Positions 53,023-62,130 of a stretch of DNA of 64,000 nt are shown in pieces. Source of the DNA: Sutterella sp. (GTDB lineage Bacteria > Pseudomonadota > Gammaproteobacteria > Burkholderiales > Burkholderiaceae_F); the NCBI GenBank assembly GCA_019418605.1, contig DYBN01000032.1, positions 1-64,000 of the forward strand. Reading direction: 5' to 3'. Below the pieces are notes generated by a model. The model was given only the letters and a program-made list of their open reading frames with translations, ran no database searches and was not told the origin of the DNA. Numbering within the stretch: the first letter of the stretch is position 1; each line of letters opens with the position of its first letter. Made by a program: the position numbers and the translations under genes.

Positions 53023-55956
53023 ATGACACAGAACACAGCCAAAACGCCCCGTTACGGATTTGCCGCTGCCCCGGAATTCGTCCGCAAAAACGGCCGGCTC
53101 GCCATCCGCGACGGCATCCGTGTGGGCTTTACCAAATGCTTTGTCTGCAACAACATGTGCGGCCTGCGCTACCGCGTCGACGAAGCCTCCAACACCGTCA
53201 CGCGCGTGGCGGGCAACCCCTACTGCGAAGTCGTCACCGGAGGCGATCCGCTTGATCTCAACACGCCGGTGGCTCGCGCCTGGGAAATGCTCACGGGCGA
53301 CGAAGGGCTCAAACACCGCGCAACCTCCTGCGGCAAGGGCGCCTCGGGCATCGCCGCGGCTACGGATCCCCGGCGCGTGACGCAGGTGCTCAAGCGCGCT
53401 GGCAAGCGCGGCGAAAACAAGTGGAAGAGCATTCCCTACGAGCAGGCCGTGCGCGAAATCGTCGAAGGGGGAGATCTCTTTGGCGAAGGCCATGTCGACG
53501 GCTTGCGCGCAATTCGCGACCTCAAACACCCTGCCTGCGAGGGATTCCCGGAATTTGGGGCTGCCAGCAACCGGCTGCTTGCAACCTTCAACGAAGAGGA
53601 CACGCTGCGCGGCAGCTTCTACAGCCGCTTCATGACCAAGGCCTTCGGCACGACGAACCTCGGGACAAAGCACGCCTACTGCGGTGCGGCCGTCGGCATC
53701 GGCTACTCTCTCGGGCTTGGACCTGAAATTTCCGCCGGCATGTGCGACCTCGATTGGGATAGCTTCGAGTACGCCGTCTTCATCGGCACGGCGCCGGGCG
53801 CCTCGGGCGCGAGCATCAACCGGCTCGGCCGCGGCGTGGCCGACGCCAGAGTCGAGCGCAAGGCGAAGTACGTCTGCGTCGATCCGATTCTTCGCACGAC
53901 CGTAGCCAACAACACCGCCGCGCAGTGGCTGCCGATTCTGCCCGGCACCGACTCGGCGTTTCTCTTTGGCGTGATCCGCGCCATTTTTGAAGCGCGCAGC
54001 TTTGAGGCGGACTTCCTGTCGCACCCGAACGAGGCGGCGGCAAAAAGAAACGGAGAGATCAACTTCACGAACGCCACCTGGCTCGTCGACGAAAAAACGC
54101 AGGCCTTTGCCCGCGCCTGCGACTTTGGGCTCGGCAAAAGTGAAGATCCGATCGTGTTCGCCAACGGCAAGCTCGCGCCAGCAGCCTCAACCGAGAAGGC
54201 CGAGCTCTTTGTCGACCGGCAGTTTGCCCGTGCCGACGGCTCCTCTGCACATCTTGTCTCGAGCATTGAACTCGTGCGGCGCGAGGCCATGAAGCACACG
54301 ATCGAGCAGTACGCCCGCATGTGCGGCATGAATCCGCAGCGCATCAAGGACGTCGCCCGTGAGTTCACCAGTCACGGCCGGCGCGTGGCCGCCGTCTCGA
54401 ACACAGGCAACAACAACGCCGACGCCGTCATGGTGGGCTGGCTCATCTGCATTCTCAACACGCTGGCCGCCGCGCACGACGCCAAGGGTGGCGCGCTTTA
54501 CGGCAACGGCGCCTTCTTTGGCTTTGAGGGAACGTACGATCTCGATACGGTTGAGGGCGCGCCGCAGACCGGCGCCATGAACATGTGCCGCAACGGCGCC
54601 TACGAAGACTCTACGGAGTACAAAAACAAGGTCAAGGCGGGAGTCAACCCGTACCCGGCCGATCATGTCTACCACAACATGAACCCGGGCTACATCGCAG
54701 GCAATGCCGCCGAAATGCTCGTTGCGCACGCCAACGGCGATCCCTTCAAGGCCAAGGCGTTCATCAACTGGCGCAGCAACCCGCTCTACAGCGCCGCCTC
54801 CATTGACGCCCGCGTACAGCAAAGCCTGGCCGACCCCAAGGATCTGCCGCTTATCGTAGGCATCGACTGCTACATCAATGAAACCAACCGCTTTGCCGAC
54901 TACATCATTCCCGACCGCGTGATGTACGAGGAATACGCCTGCGACCGCACCTGGGGCAACTATCACCAGTGCGTGGTCGCCGGCGTGCCGGTTCTCGAGC
55001 CCCGCACCGTGCTCAACAAGAAGGGACGCCACGTCTGCATGGAGGAATTTCTCATCGACTGCGCCCTCGCCCTGAAGCTGCCCGGCTTCGGCAAGGGCGC
55101 CATCCCCGTCAAGGACGGCAAGCCCGCGGATTTGCTGAGCTTTGACGACTGGCACGTGCGCTATTTGAGCAATGTGGCCGAGCAGTGCCCCGCTCTTCCC
55201 AAAGTAACCGAAGAAGACCGCGCATTTGCCGGCCTCACGCGCGCCATGAAGTTTGTCTCGCCTCGCTTAAGCAAAGAGCAGGCGGCTAAAGTCGAAGCGC
55301 TTTTGTCTCGCGGTGGCTACTACGACCGCGCTCCGCGCTATGAGGGCAACTTCATGAAAAACGGCGGCGGCAAGTGCCTGCAGTTCTTCAATCCCGCCAT
55401 GCCCTTGCTGCACCACGCCTACTCGGGCAAGACTTATCCGGGCGTGCCGGTGCTCGAAGAGCCCAAATTCTTCAATGGTCAAACATGGCGCCGGCACTGG
55501 CCGCAGAAGGACTTCCCGCTTCTATTTACAAGCTTCAAGCCCATTTTGCGCAGCAACTACTCCGTTGCCTTTGAACGGTGCGTGGAAGTTTCACCTCAAA
55601 ACTTCATCTGCATCAACACGAAGACGGCGCAGAAGCTGGAGCTTAAAACGGGCGACAAGGTGCGCATCACAAGCGGCAACGGTCGCCCGGCCGAGGGAGT
55701 CGTGCAGTGCGACGAAGGCGTCGTCCCCGGCGCCGTCTGCGTCCCCCACGCCTACGGCCACACGGCCTACGGAGCGGAAGACCGCGTGATCGACGGCAAG
55801 GCGATCCCGGGCATCAAGGCTCGTGCGGGCGGCACGGCCGTCAATCAGATGGTGCCGCACGATCCGACCCGCAAGGGAAAGACCGCCATGCTCAACGACT
55901 ACTGGGCGGGCGGCAACTGCCGCACCGGCATTCCCGTTCGGATCGAAAAGATCTGA
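53023..55956 (+). CDS. TtrA-like molybdopterin oxidoreductase, large catalytic subunit
   Basis: A 977-residue catalytic subunit, near TtrA length (about 1000). The N-terminal 4Fe-4S site is CFVCNNMCGLRYRV, then a downstream Cys in ATSCGKGASG; bis-MGD binding follows. A Cys in HAYCGAAVGIGYSLGLG is the likely Mo ligand, as in tetrathionate and arsenate reductases. The C-terminal cap includes LKTGDKVRITSGNGRPAEG. No Tat signal is present (starts TQNTAKTPRYGF), odd for this family. TtrC (NrfD-type) and TtrSR are not seen nearby; the cytochrome b at 51169-52140 may substitute. Substrate may be tetrathionate or another oxidised compound. Confidence 0.85.
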   Translation: MTQNTAKTPRYGFAAAPEFVRKNGRLAIRDGIRVGFTKCFVCNNMCGLRYRVDEASNTVTRVAGNPYCEVVTGGDPLDLNTPVARAWEMLTGDEGLKHRATSCGKGASGIAAATDPRRVTQVLKRAGKRGENKWKSIPYEQAVREIVEGGDLFGEGHVDGLRAIRDLKHPACEGFPEFGAASNRLLATFNEEDTLRGSFYSRFMTKAFGTTNLGTKHAYCGAAVGIGYSLGLGPEISAGMCDLDWDSFEYAVFIGTAPGASGASINRLGRGVADARVERKAKYVCVDPILRTTVANNTAAQWLPILPGTDSAFLFGVIRAIFEARSFEADFLSHPNEAAAKRNGEINFTNATWLVDEKTQAFARACDFGLGKSEDPIVFANGKLAPAASTEKAELFVDRQFARADGSSAHLVSSIELVRREAMKHTIEQYARMCGMNPQRIKDVAREFTSHGRRVAAVSNTGNNNADAVMVGWLICILNTLAAAHDAKGGALYGNGAFFGFEGTYDLDTVEGAPQTGAMNMCRNGAYEDSTEYKNKVKAGVNPYPADHVYHNMNPGYIAGNAAEMLVAHANGDPFKAKAFINWRSNPLYSAASIDARVQQSLADPKDLPLIVGIDCYINETNRFADYIIPDRVMYEEYACDRTWGNYHQCVVAGVPVLEPRTVLNKKGRHVCMEEFLIDCALALKLPGFGKGAIPVKDGKPADLLSFDDWHVRYLSNVAEQCPALPKVTEEDRAFAGLTRAMKFVSPRLSKEQAAKVEALLSRGGYYDRAPRYEGNFMKNGGGKCLQFFNPAMPLLHHAYSGKTYPGVPVLEEPKFFNGQTWRRHWPQKDFPLLFTSFKPILRSNYSVAFERCVEVSPQNFICINTKTAQKLELKTGDKVRITSGNGRPAEGVVQCDEGVVPGAVCVPHAYGHTAYGAEDRVIDGKAIPGIKARAGGTAVNQMVPHDPTRKGKTAMLNDYWAGGNCRTGIPVRIEKI

Positions 55957-56013
55957 CCGCGCGCCGTCCTCCTGCGCCTTCAAAGGCGCGGGAGCGCGCC
56001 GGGAATATTGAAA

Positions 56014-56039
56014 CGGGGCGCCTCAAGCGCCCCGCTTTT
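56014..56039 (+). terminator. Terminator of the molybdenum operon
   Basis: CGGGGCGC (56014-56021) pairs with GCGCCCCG (56027-56034) across a 5-base loop, then C and four Ts. It is 58 bp after the TtrA-like stop and before the convergent cpoB gene. Confidence 0.85.
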
Positions 56040-56068
56040 CGTCAGCTCTTTGCGTTGCCTGCGCCCGG

Positions 56069-56791
56069 TTATTTGCCGAGCGTATTCAAGCGCTTCTGCG
56101 CGAGTTCCGCGTAAGAAGTATTGGGATAGTTCTTGATCACCAGCCGCAGCGTCTGCTGGGCCTGCGACTTGCGCCCCAAACCGATCAGGGCGGCGGCCTT
56201 CGAGAGCTGGGCGTCGGCAATGCGCGGATGATCCGGAAATTCCTTGATGAGGCGGTTTTGCACGGAAAGCGCGGCCGAGAGCTTGTTTTGCGCATAAAAG
56301 GCGTTGCCAAGCCAGTAGAGCGCGCTCGGCATGTAGCCCGTCGTCGGATAGTCGTCAACGAGGGAACTCAAAAGCGAGGCGCTCTCGTCGTACTTGCCTT
56401 GAGAAAAGAGCGACAAGGCCGACTCGTAGCGGCGCCGCTCCTCGGCGCTTGCCTCAAAGCTTGCGCCGTCGATTTCAACCTTTGCGGAAGCAAGCGGTGC
56501 AAGGCGGGCGTCAAGCGAGGCAAACAAGTCGCGCGAGGACTGCTGCTGGCGCGTGAGGTCGTTGGCAAGCTCTTCGATTCGGCCGGTGAGCCTGGCGTTT
56601 TGTTCGCGCAGCTGCTCAATCTGCCCCACAAGCTGCATCTGCGCGTTTTGCAGCGCATCAACGCGCTGGCGCAGCTCGAGAATCGCCTTGCGGGCCTCAT
56701 CGTCGCCAAAGAGCGCGTGCGCAGGCGCCGCGGCCGCAAGCATGGCGGCGGCCGTTCCCATTGCCAAGAGTCCGCGTTTGAAAACGTGCAT
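56069..56791 (-). CDS. cpoB: Tol-Pal system protein CpoB (YbgF)
   Basis: A 240-residue periplasmic protein coordinating peptidoglycan synthesis with outer membrane constriction. It has a signal peptide (GLLAMGTAAAMLAAAAPAHA), a trimerising coiled coil (about 38-95, LRQRVDALQNAQMQLVGQ and EQLREQNARLTGRIEEL), then TPR repeats (about 122-235, with SALYWLGNAFYAQNKLSAAL). ATG 56791 has AGGA 8 bp upstream and is preferred to ATG 56812. It ends the minus-strand tolB-pal-cpoB set. Confidence 0.92.
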   Translation of the reverse strand: MHVFKRGLLAMGTAAAMLAAAAPAHALFGDDEARKAILELRQRVDALQNAQMQLVGQIEQLREQNARLTGRIEELANDLTRQQQSSRDLFASLDARLAPLASAKVEIDGASFEASAEERRRYESALSLFSQGKYDESASLLSSLVDDYPTTGYMPSALYWLGNAFYAQNKLSAALSVQNRLIKEFPDHPRIADAQLSKAAALIGLGRKSQAQQTLRLVIKNYPNTSYAELAQKRLNTLGK

Positions 56792-56827
56792 CGCTGTCTT
56801 CCTGTTGGTCATGAGAGCCCGGTCCGA

Positions 56828-57325
56828 TTAGCGGTAGACGATGTCGGCGCGCCGGTTTTGCGCCCAGGCCTCTTCGTTTTCACCGGTTGCCACGGGCTTT
56901 TCGCGCCCGAAGCTCACGGACTCGATGCGCGAGGCGGGCACGCCGAGCAGCTGCATGCGCTGCTTGACGGACTCGCTGCGGCGCTGCCCAAGCGCGAGGT
57001 TGTACTCGCGGCTGCCGCGGCTGTCGGTATTGCCCTCGATGACCACATGCATGCCGGTGTTGGCAATGAGGTTGCGCGCGTGGGCCTCGATCACGGGCAG
57101 GTAGTCGGCCTTGACCGCGTAGCTGTCAAAGTCAAAGTAAATCGACTTCTGCTGCAGGGCGGCCTGCGCCGCATCGCGCTGGCCGCTCCGGGCGGCTTCA
57201 GCCTCGGCGCGGGTCGTGCCCGCCTTGGCGGATTCATCGAGCGGCACGCTCGAGCAGCCGGCAAGCACAAGCGTCGAGACGGCGGCCGCACCGATCAAAG
57301 CACGGCAAAAGACGGTCTTGTTCAT
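56828..57325 (-). CDS. pal: Peptidoglycan-associated lipoprotein Pal
   Basis: A 165-residue outer-membrane lipoprotein. The lipobox is LVLAGC (Cys about 24). The OmpA-like C-terminal domain binds peptidoglycan: IYFDFDSYAVKADYLPVIEAHAR (about 62, shown in part), then GNTDSRGSREYNLALGQRRSESVK and NRRADIVYR. It lies between tolB and cpoB in the usual order, 36 bp before cpoB. Confidence 0.95.
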   Translation of the reverse strand: MNKTVFCRALIGAAAVSTLVLAGCSSVPLDESAKAGTTRAEAEAARSGQRDAAQAALQQKSIYFDFDSYAVKADYLPVIEAHARNLIANTGMHVVIEGNTDSRGSREYNLALGQRRSESVKQRMQLLGVPASRIESVSFGREKPVATGENEEAWAQNRRADIVYR

Positions 57326-57492
57326 CTGACATCGGCGCAGGATTTCCAGCCTTGACTTTTTGCAGGCCGGGACGTGCGCCGCCTCCCTTTACACGAAAAT
57401 GGTTGAGCTCAAAAAATTCGGACCAAAAGCCCTGGTTGGTTGAAAGCGCCCGAAGGGGCCCCAAGCGGGGCCCGGAGCAAAAAATTCTAAAT

Positions 57493-58788
57493 CTAGGCCA
57501 GCAGCGGCCCCCAGGTCGGCTCGCGGATGTCGCCCGAGGCGGCCGAGAGCCAGGCCGAAACGGAGCCGTCGATGCTCACCGTTCCGAGCACGCCCTTGCG
57601 GTTGCGCTCGCTTGCAAAGACGATCATGCGGCCGTTGGGCGAGAAGCTCGGGCTCTCGTCGAAATCGTTGCCCGTGAGAATGGCCTCGCGCCCCGTGGCA
57701 AGTTCCATCATAGCAACACGGAAACGTCCGTCGATGCGCGTGATGTAGCTCATGTGCGTGCCCGCCGGATTGATCGCCGGGCTCACGGCGTAGTCGCTGC
57801 CGAAGGTCACGCGTTCGGCCTGCGCGCCGCCCTCAAGGGCCTGCCGGTAGATTTGCGGCGTGCCGCCCCGGTCGCTGACAAAGTAAAGCCACTTTCCGTC
57901 GGGTGAAAAGACGGGCTCGGTGTCGATGGCCAGCGACCGTGAAAAGCGGTTCACGCCCGAGCCGTCGGTCTTGATCATGAAGATCTGCGTGTAGCCGTCG
58001 CGCGAGAGCGCCACGGCCAGATGCTCGCCGTCGGGGCTGAAGGCCGGAGCCGAGTTGTTGCCGCGGAAGTTGGCCACGACCCGCCGGCGGCCGGTGGCCA
58101 CCGTGTGCACATAGACCACGGGCTTGCGCGCTTCAAAGCTCACGTAGGCCAGATGCCGCCCATCGGGCGACCAGGCTGGCGAAATGATGGGCTCGCGGCT
58201 TCGCAGGGCGGGCGCGGGATTGGCGCCGTCGCTGTCGGCCACGATGAGCTCGTAGCTCTCGGGCGAGTGCTGCACGACGTAGGCCAGACGCGAGCAAAAA
58301 AGGCCGCCCAGCCCCGTGAGCTTGTCGTAAATGCGGTCGGCGATGCGGTGCGCGAGCATGCGCAGGTTCTGCTCGCTTGAAGCGGCGACCCACTCGTCCA
58401 GCACCGCACCCTGCACGACGTCATAGAGATAAAAGCGAACCTCCCAGCGGCCGTCGGCAAGGCGGTTCAATGCTCCCGTGGCAAGAACGGAGGCCTGCTT
58501 GGCGCGCCAGGCGCTGAAGTCGGGGTGCGTCACTTCCTCGGCCGTAGCCTCGGCCGGCGCATCGATCATGCGAAAGTCCCCGGTGCGCGACAAGTCGCTA
58601 GCCACCACGCGCAGGATGTCCATGCGGTGCGCGCCCGTGCCCGCCATCGGCTGCAGCGCAATCGGAATCTGATTGGCGCCCACGCCTGAAATTTCGATGT
58701 TGAGCTGCGCAAAAGCGGGCGCCGCTCCGAGAGCGCAGGCCGAGGCTGCCGCCTGCAGCAGCCGTCGGCGGTTCAATGAGACGCGCAT
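57493..58788 (-). CDS. tolB: Tol-Pal system protein TolB
   Basis: A 431-residue periplasmic protein. After the signal peptide, an N-terminal domain with INIEISGVGANQIP-like residues leads to a six-bladed beta-propeller with repeats such as ISPAWSPDGRHLAYVSFE, APAFSPDGEHLAVALS and EPVFSPDGKWLYFVSDR. The leader carries RRRLLQAAASACALGAAPAFA, which resembles a twin-arginine signal, while TolB is normally Sec-exported. ATG 58788 has AGGAACC upstream. It starts a tolB-pal-cpoB unit; tolQRA are not present here. Confidence 0.93.
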   Translation of the reverse strand: MRVSLNRRRLLQAAASACALGAAPAFAQLNIEISGVGANQIPIALQPMAGTGAHRMDILRVVASDLSRTGDFRMIDAPAEATAEEVTHPDFSAWRAKQASVLATGALNRLADGRWEVRFYLYDVVQGAVLDEWVAASSEQNLRMLAHRIADRIYDKLTGLGGLFCSRLAYVVQHSPESYELIVADSDGANPAPALRSREPIISPAWSPDGRHLAYVSFEARKPVVYVHTVATGRRRVVANFRGNNSAPAFSPDGEHLAVALSRDGYTQIFMIKTDGSGVNRFSRSLAIDTEPVFSPDGKWLYFVSDRGGTPQIYRQALEGGAQAERVTFGSDYAVSPAINPAGTHMSYITRIDGRFRVAMMELATGREAILTGNDFDESPSFSPNGRMIVFASERNRKGVLGTVSIDGSVSAWLSAASGDIREPTWGPLLA

Positions 58789-59016
58789 GGTGAGGTTCCT
58801 AAACCGAAAAAACGTTCGGCCGGGGCGCCGGCGTTCGCGCCGCGCCAGGCCGTACGTTTGCTTGTTTGTCTTCTGAAAACTCCCGCAAAGGAAACGCTTC
58901 CAAAACGCTTCCCCCGCGGGAAAAGGCGCGGTGCGCGCGCGCCGAAGTCCTCCGCCCGAAAAGCTTTTTGCCTTTGCAAAAGGGGGCTCGGTGCGCGCTT
59001 TGCGCCGCACGGGGCT

Positions 59017-60573
59017 TTAGTGGCGGAAGTGGCGCTCGCCGGTAAAGACCATGACGATGCCGCGCTCGTCGGCCGCCGCAATCACTTCGGGATCGCGAAT
59101 CGAGCCGCCCGGCTGGATGACGCAGGTCGCGCCCTGATCGATGATCACGTCAAGGCCGTCTCTAAACGGGAAGAACGCGTCGCTCGCCGCAGCGCTGCCC
59201 ACAAGGGAGAGCCCCGCTTCCTGCGCCTTCATGGCGGCGATGCGCGCCGAGTCGACGCGGCTCATCTGGCCCGCGCCCACGCCCAGCGTCATGCCGTTGT
59301 GCGCATAGACGATGGTGTTTGACTTCACAAAGCGCGCGATGTTCCAGGCAAACATCATGTCGGCGATCTGAGCCGACGTGGGCTGCTTCTTGGTGACGAC
59401 GCGCAGGCTGCTCTCCGAGCACAGCTGCGTGTCGGGCGTCTGCACAAGCAGGCCCCCGCCCACGCGCTTGAATTCGTACTCGTTGTGCGCCTCGCCCATG
59501 GCCACCGTCAGCAGGCGCAGGTTCTTCTTGGCCGCAAAGACCTGGCGCGCGCCGTCGGAGAATTCGGGCGCGATCACCACTTCGGCAAACTGCTTGGAGA
59601 CCTCGTGGGCGACCGCTTCGTCAACCGGACGGTTGAAGGCGATGATGCCGCCGAAGGCGCTCTTGGAGTCGGTCTTGAAGGCCTTCTGATAGGCTTCAAG
59701 CGCATTGACGCCGATGGCCGCGCCGCACGGATTGGCGTGCTTGATGATCACGCAGGCGGGCGTGGCAAAGCTTCTTGCGGCCTCCCAGGCGGCGTCGCTG
59801 TCGGCGATGTTGTTGTAGGAAAGCTCCTTCCCCTGCAGCTGCGTGTAGCCGGCAAGCAACCCCGGGGCAATGAAGTGCTCGCGGTAAAAAGCGGCCTTCT
59901 GATGCGGATTTTCGCCGTAGCGCATGTCCTGCACCTTGACCCACTGGCGCGTAAAGACGTCCGGGAAGTACTTCGTGCGCTTTTTCTCGTCGTCCAAGCT
60001 CGTGAGATAGTTGGAGATGGCCGCGTCGTAGCGCGCGGTGTGGCAGAACACCTTCTTTGCAAGCGCAAGGCGCGTCTCGGGGCTCACTTCGCCCTTTTCA
60101 CGGATTTCGCCCAACACGCGGCCGTAGTCGGTGGGATCGACGATCACGGCCACGGACTCGTGGTTCTTGGCCGCCGCGCGGATCATCGTGGGGCCGCCGA
60201 TGTCGATGTTTTCAATGGCAAGTTCAAAGGTGCAGTCCGGGCGCGCGATCGTCTGCTCAAACGGATAGAGGTTGACGCAGACGATGTCGATCGGGTCGAT
60301 GTTGTGCTCGGCAATGGCCTTCATGTGCTCGGGCACCGTGCGGCGCGCGAGGATGCCTGCGTGAATGTGCGGATCGAGCGTCTTGACGCGGCCGTCGAGC
60401 ATCTCGGGAAAGCCCGTGTAGTCGGCCACTTCCTGGCAGGGCACGCCTTCCTTGGCAAGAAGCTTGGCGGTGCCGCCCGTTGACAGGATGTGATAGCCGG
60501 CCTCAACAAGTCCGCGGGCAAAGTCCACCACCCCGGTCTTGTCCGAGACGCTGATCAGAGCTTGTTTCTTCAT
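59017..60573 (-). CDS. purH: Bifunctional AICAR formyltransferase / IMP cyclohydrolase
   Basis: A 518-residue enzyme of the last two steps of IMP synthesis. The cyclohydrolase half starts ALISVSDKTGVVDFARGLVEAG and includes LSTGGTAKLL and DGRVKTLDPHIHAGIL. The transformylase half has VIIKHANPCGAAIG (the conserved KHxNPCG, about 272) and TDSKSAFGGIIAFN, with an ASDAFFPFRDG segment near the end. It lies 16 bp downstream of fis, forming dusB-fis-purH. The gene ends 228 bp before tolB. Confidence 0.96.
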   Translation of the reverse strand: MKKQALISVSDKTGVVDFARGLVEAGYHILSTGGTAKLLAKEGVPCQEVADYTGFPEMLDGRVKTLDPHIHAGILARRTVPEHMKAIAEHNIDPIDIVCVNLYPFEQTIARPDCTFELAIENIDIGGPTMIRAAAKNHESVAVIVDPTDYGRVLGEIREKGEVSPETRLALAKKVFCHTARYDAAISNYLTSLDDEKKRTKYFPDVFTRQWVKVQDMRYGENPHQKAAFYREHFIAPGLLAGYTQLQGKELSYNNIADSDAAWEAARSFATPACVIIKHANPCGAAIGVNALEAYQKAFKTDSKSAFGGIIAFNRPVDEAVAHEVSKQFAEVVIAPEFSDGARQVFAAKKNLRLLTVAMGEAHNEYEFKRVGGGLLVQTPDTQLCSESSLRVVTKKQPTSAQIADMMFAWNIARFVKSNTIVYAHNGMTLGVGAGQMSRVDSARIAAMKAQEAGLSLVGSAAASDAFFPFRDGLDVIIDQGATCVIQPGGSIRDPEVIAAADERGIVMVFTGERHFRH

Positions 60574-60589
60574 CGCTTCAATTTCCTTA

Positions 60590-60913
60590 TCAAAAGTCCC
60601 CGTTCAGAAACCCGTGCATGCGAAGTTTCTTTCGCAGGGTATTTCGGTTAATTCCCAAAAGCTGTGCCGCGGCCTTCTGATTGTTGCCGCACTTGTCCAT
60701 CGCCCACGCAAGAAGAGGACGCTCGGCGGCCGTGACGATCATCTCGTGGATCGGCAGCCCCTTGACGCCCTCCAAGTCGCGCACATAGCTCTCCACGCGC
60801 CGCACGACGAGGGCGCTGAAGGCTTCATTGATGTTGACGCCGGGCAAAAGGATCTCCTCGATGCGCTTAAAGCGCGTCGACCCGTTGCCGTTATTGTCCA
60901 CAGTCTGCGTCAA
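60590..60913 (-). CDS. fis: Fis-family DNA-binding protein
   Basis: A Fis-type nucleoid and transcription factor. The C-terminal HTH is clear: AERPLLAWAMDKCGNNQKAAA then QLLGINRNTLRKKLRMHG. From the chosen TTG at 60913 (stop of dusB overlaps it) it has 107 residues; starts at 60934 or 60901 are possible. The N-terminal part is longer than in E. coli Fis (98) and not conserved. Coupling to dusB by overlapping codons is the classic dusB-fis arrangement. Confidence 0.85.
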   Translation of the reverse strand: MTQTVDNNGNGSTRFKRIEEILLPGVNINEAFSALVVRRVESYVRDLEGVKGLPIHEMIVTAAERPLLAWAMDKCGNNQKAAAQLLGINRNTLRKKLRMHGFLNGDF

Positions 60914-61947
60914 TTTTGCTTTCCCGACAGACAAAAAAATGTTTCCAAATTTTCTTCCACCTCGGCGGCCGCGTCAATGCGAAGGAGCTTGGCGCCGAGC
61001 TCGCGCAGCGCGGGGCTCGCGCCCGCGCCCGCGAGCGGCGCAAGATAGGCCGACAGATGCATGCGAAAACTGCGAAGCGCATGCTTTTCATCGGTTCCCT
61101 GCGACGTCCAGTAGGAGAGGTGCTCGGCGAGGTGCTCGAGCACGACGCGGCGCCTTTCGGCCAAATCCGGCGCGCCGGGGTCGGGCCTTCCTTCAAGTAC
61201 GGCCCTCGTGCGCGAAAAAATCCACGGGTTGCCGCGCGCGGCGCGCCCGATCATGAGCCCCGCGGCGCCGGTTTCATCAAGCATGATTCCGGCAAGCTCA
61301 GGCGAACCGATGTCGCCGTTGGCCACAACGGGGATGTCAACCCCCTGCACCACCTGCGCGATGTCGCGGCGATTGACCGCGCCTGAAAAGCGCTGCGCTC
61401 TCGTGCGGCCGTGCACCGTGACGGCTGACACGCCCGCATCCTGGGCCATCTTCGCCAAACATAGCGCATTTTTCGTCTTTTCGTCCCAACCGGTGCGCAT
61501 CTTCACCGTCACGGGGATGCCTTCGGGGGCCATGGCCTCCACGACGGCGCGCATGATGTCCTGCGCGAGAGCGGGTTCGCGCATCAGAGCCGACCCGCAG
61601 GCCTTGCCGCAGACCACGCGCGCCGGACACCCGAAGTTGATGTCGATGATGCGCGCGCCCATTTCGGCAGCCGTTTGAGCCGCCGCCGCCATCTCGCGGG
61701 GATCGGCGCCCAAAAGCTGCACGACGGGCAACGGATCGTCGGCGTCGCACGCCAAGCGGCGCTGCGTCATGCTCGTTTGCGCGAGATGCGCGCGGCTTGA
61801 CGCCATCTCGCCCACGGCAAGCCCTGCGCCGAGCCTTCTGCAGATGCGGCGAAACGCGGGGTCGGTGACGCCCGCCATCGGCGCAAGCACAAGGCCCCCG
61901 TCAATCACATGGGGGCCGATTTTTAGTTCAAGAGACGCCCTCGGCAT
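60910..61947 (-). CDS. dusB: tRNA-dihydrouridine synthase
   Basis: A 345-residue FMN enzyme reducing uridines in tRNA. The FMN-binding TIM barrel begins LVLAPMAGVTDPAFRRI, followed by VVQLLGADPREMAAAAQ, IIDINFGCPARVV with the catalytic Cys region, and GIPVTVKMRTGWDE, with VHGRTRAQRFSGAVN and VVANGDIGSPELAG later. ATG 61947 is chosen; a TTG at 61959 lies upstream in frame. It heads dusB-fis-purH. Confidence 0.93.
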   Translation of the reverse strand: MPRASLELKIGPHVIDGGLVLAPMAGVTDPAFRRICRRLGAGLAVGEMASSRAHLAQTSMTQRRLACDADDPLPVVQLLGADPREMAAAAQTAAEMGARIIDINFGCPARVVCGKACGSALMREPALAQDIMRAVVEAMAPEGIPVTVKMRTGWDEKTKNALCLAKMAQDAGVSAVTVHGRTRAQRFSGAVNRRDIAQVVQGVDIPVVANGDIGSPELAGIMLDETGAAGLMIGRAARGNPWIFSRTRAVLEGRPDPGAPDLAERRRVVLEHLAEHLSYWTSQGTDEKHALRSFRMHLSAYLAPLAGAGASPALRELGAKLLRIDAAAEVEENLETFFCLSGKQN

Positions 61948-62130
61948 GAAAAAACGCAAAAAAAAAGTCCGAAATCAAGGCTTAAGGCCCAGGCGCAGGC
62001 GTTGGGCCAAAAAGGAGCCGGGTGCCTTGCCGCCAGTTAAGGCGGGCATTGGCGGCGAGCATTCTATAGGCGCCCGAGCAATGCGGCCTTGAGAGACTTC
62101 TGCTTGCGGCTTCCTTTTGATGCTTTTTTT

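Noticed and set aside
52216..54024. Long antisense frame (602 codons) opposite the TtrB/TtrA-like genes
   Set aside because: Spans two real genes on the other strand and has no motif; composition effect only.
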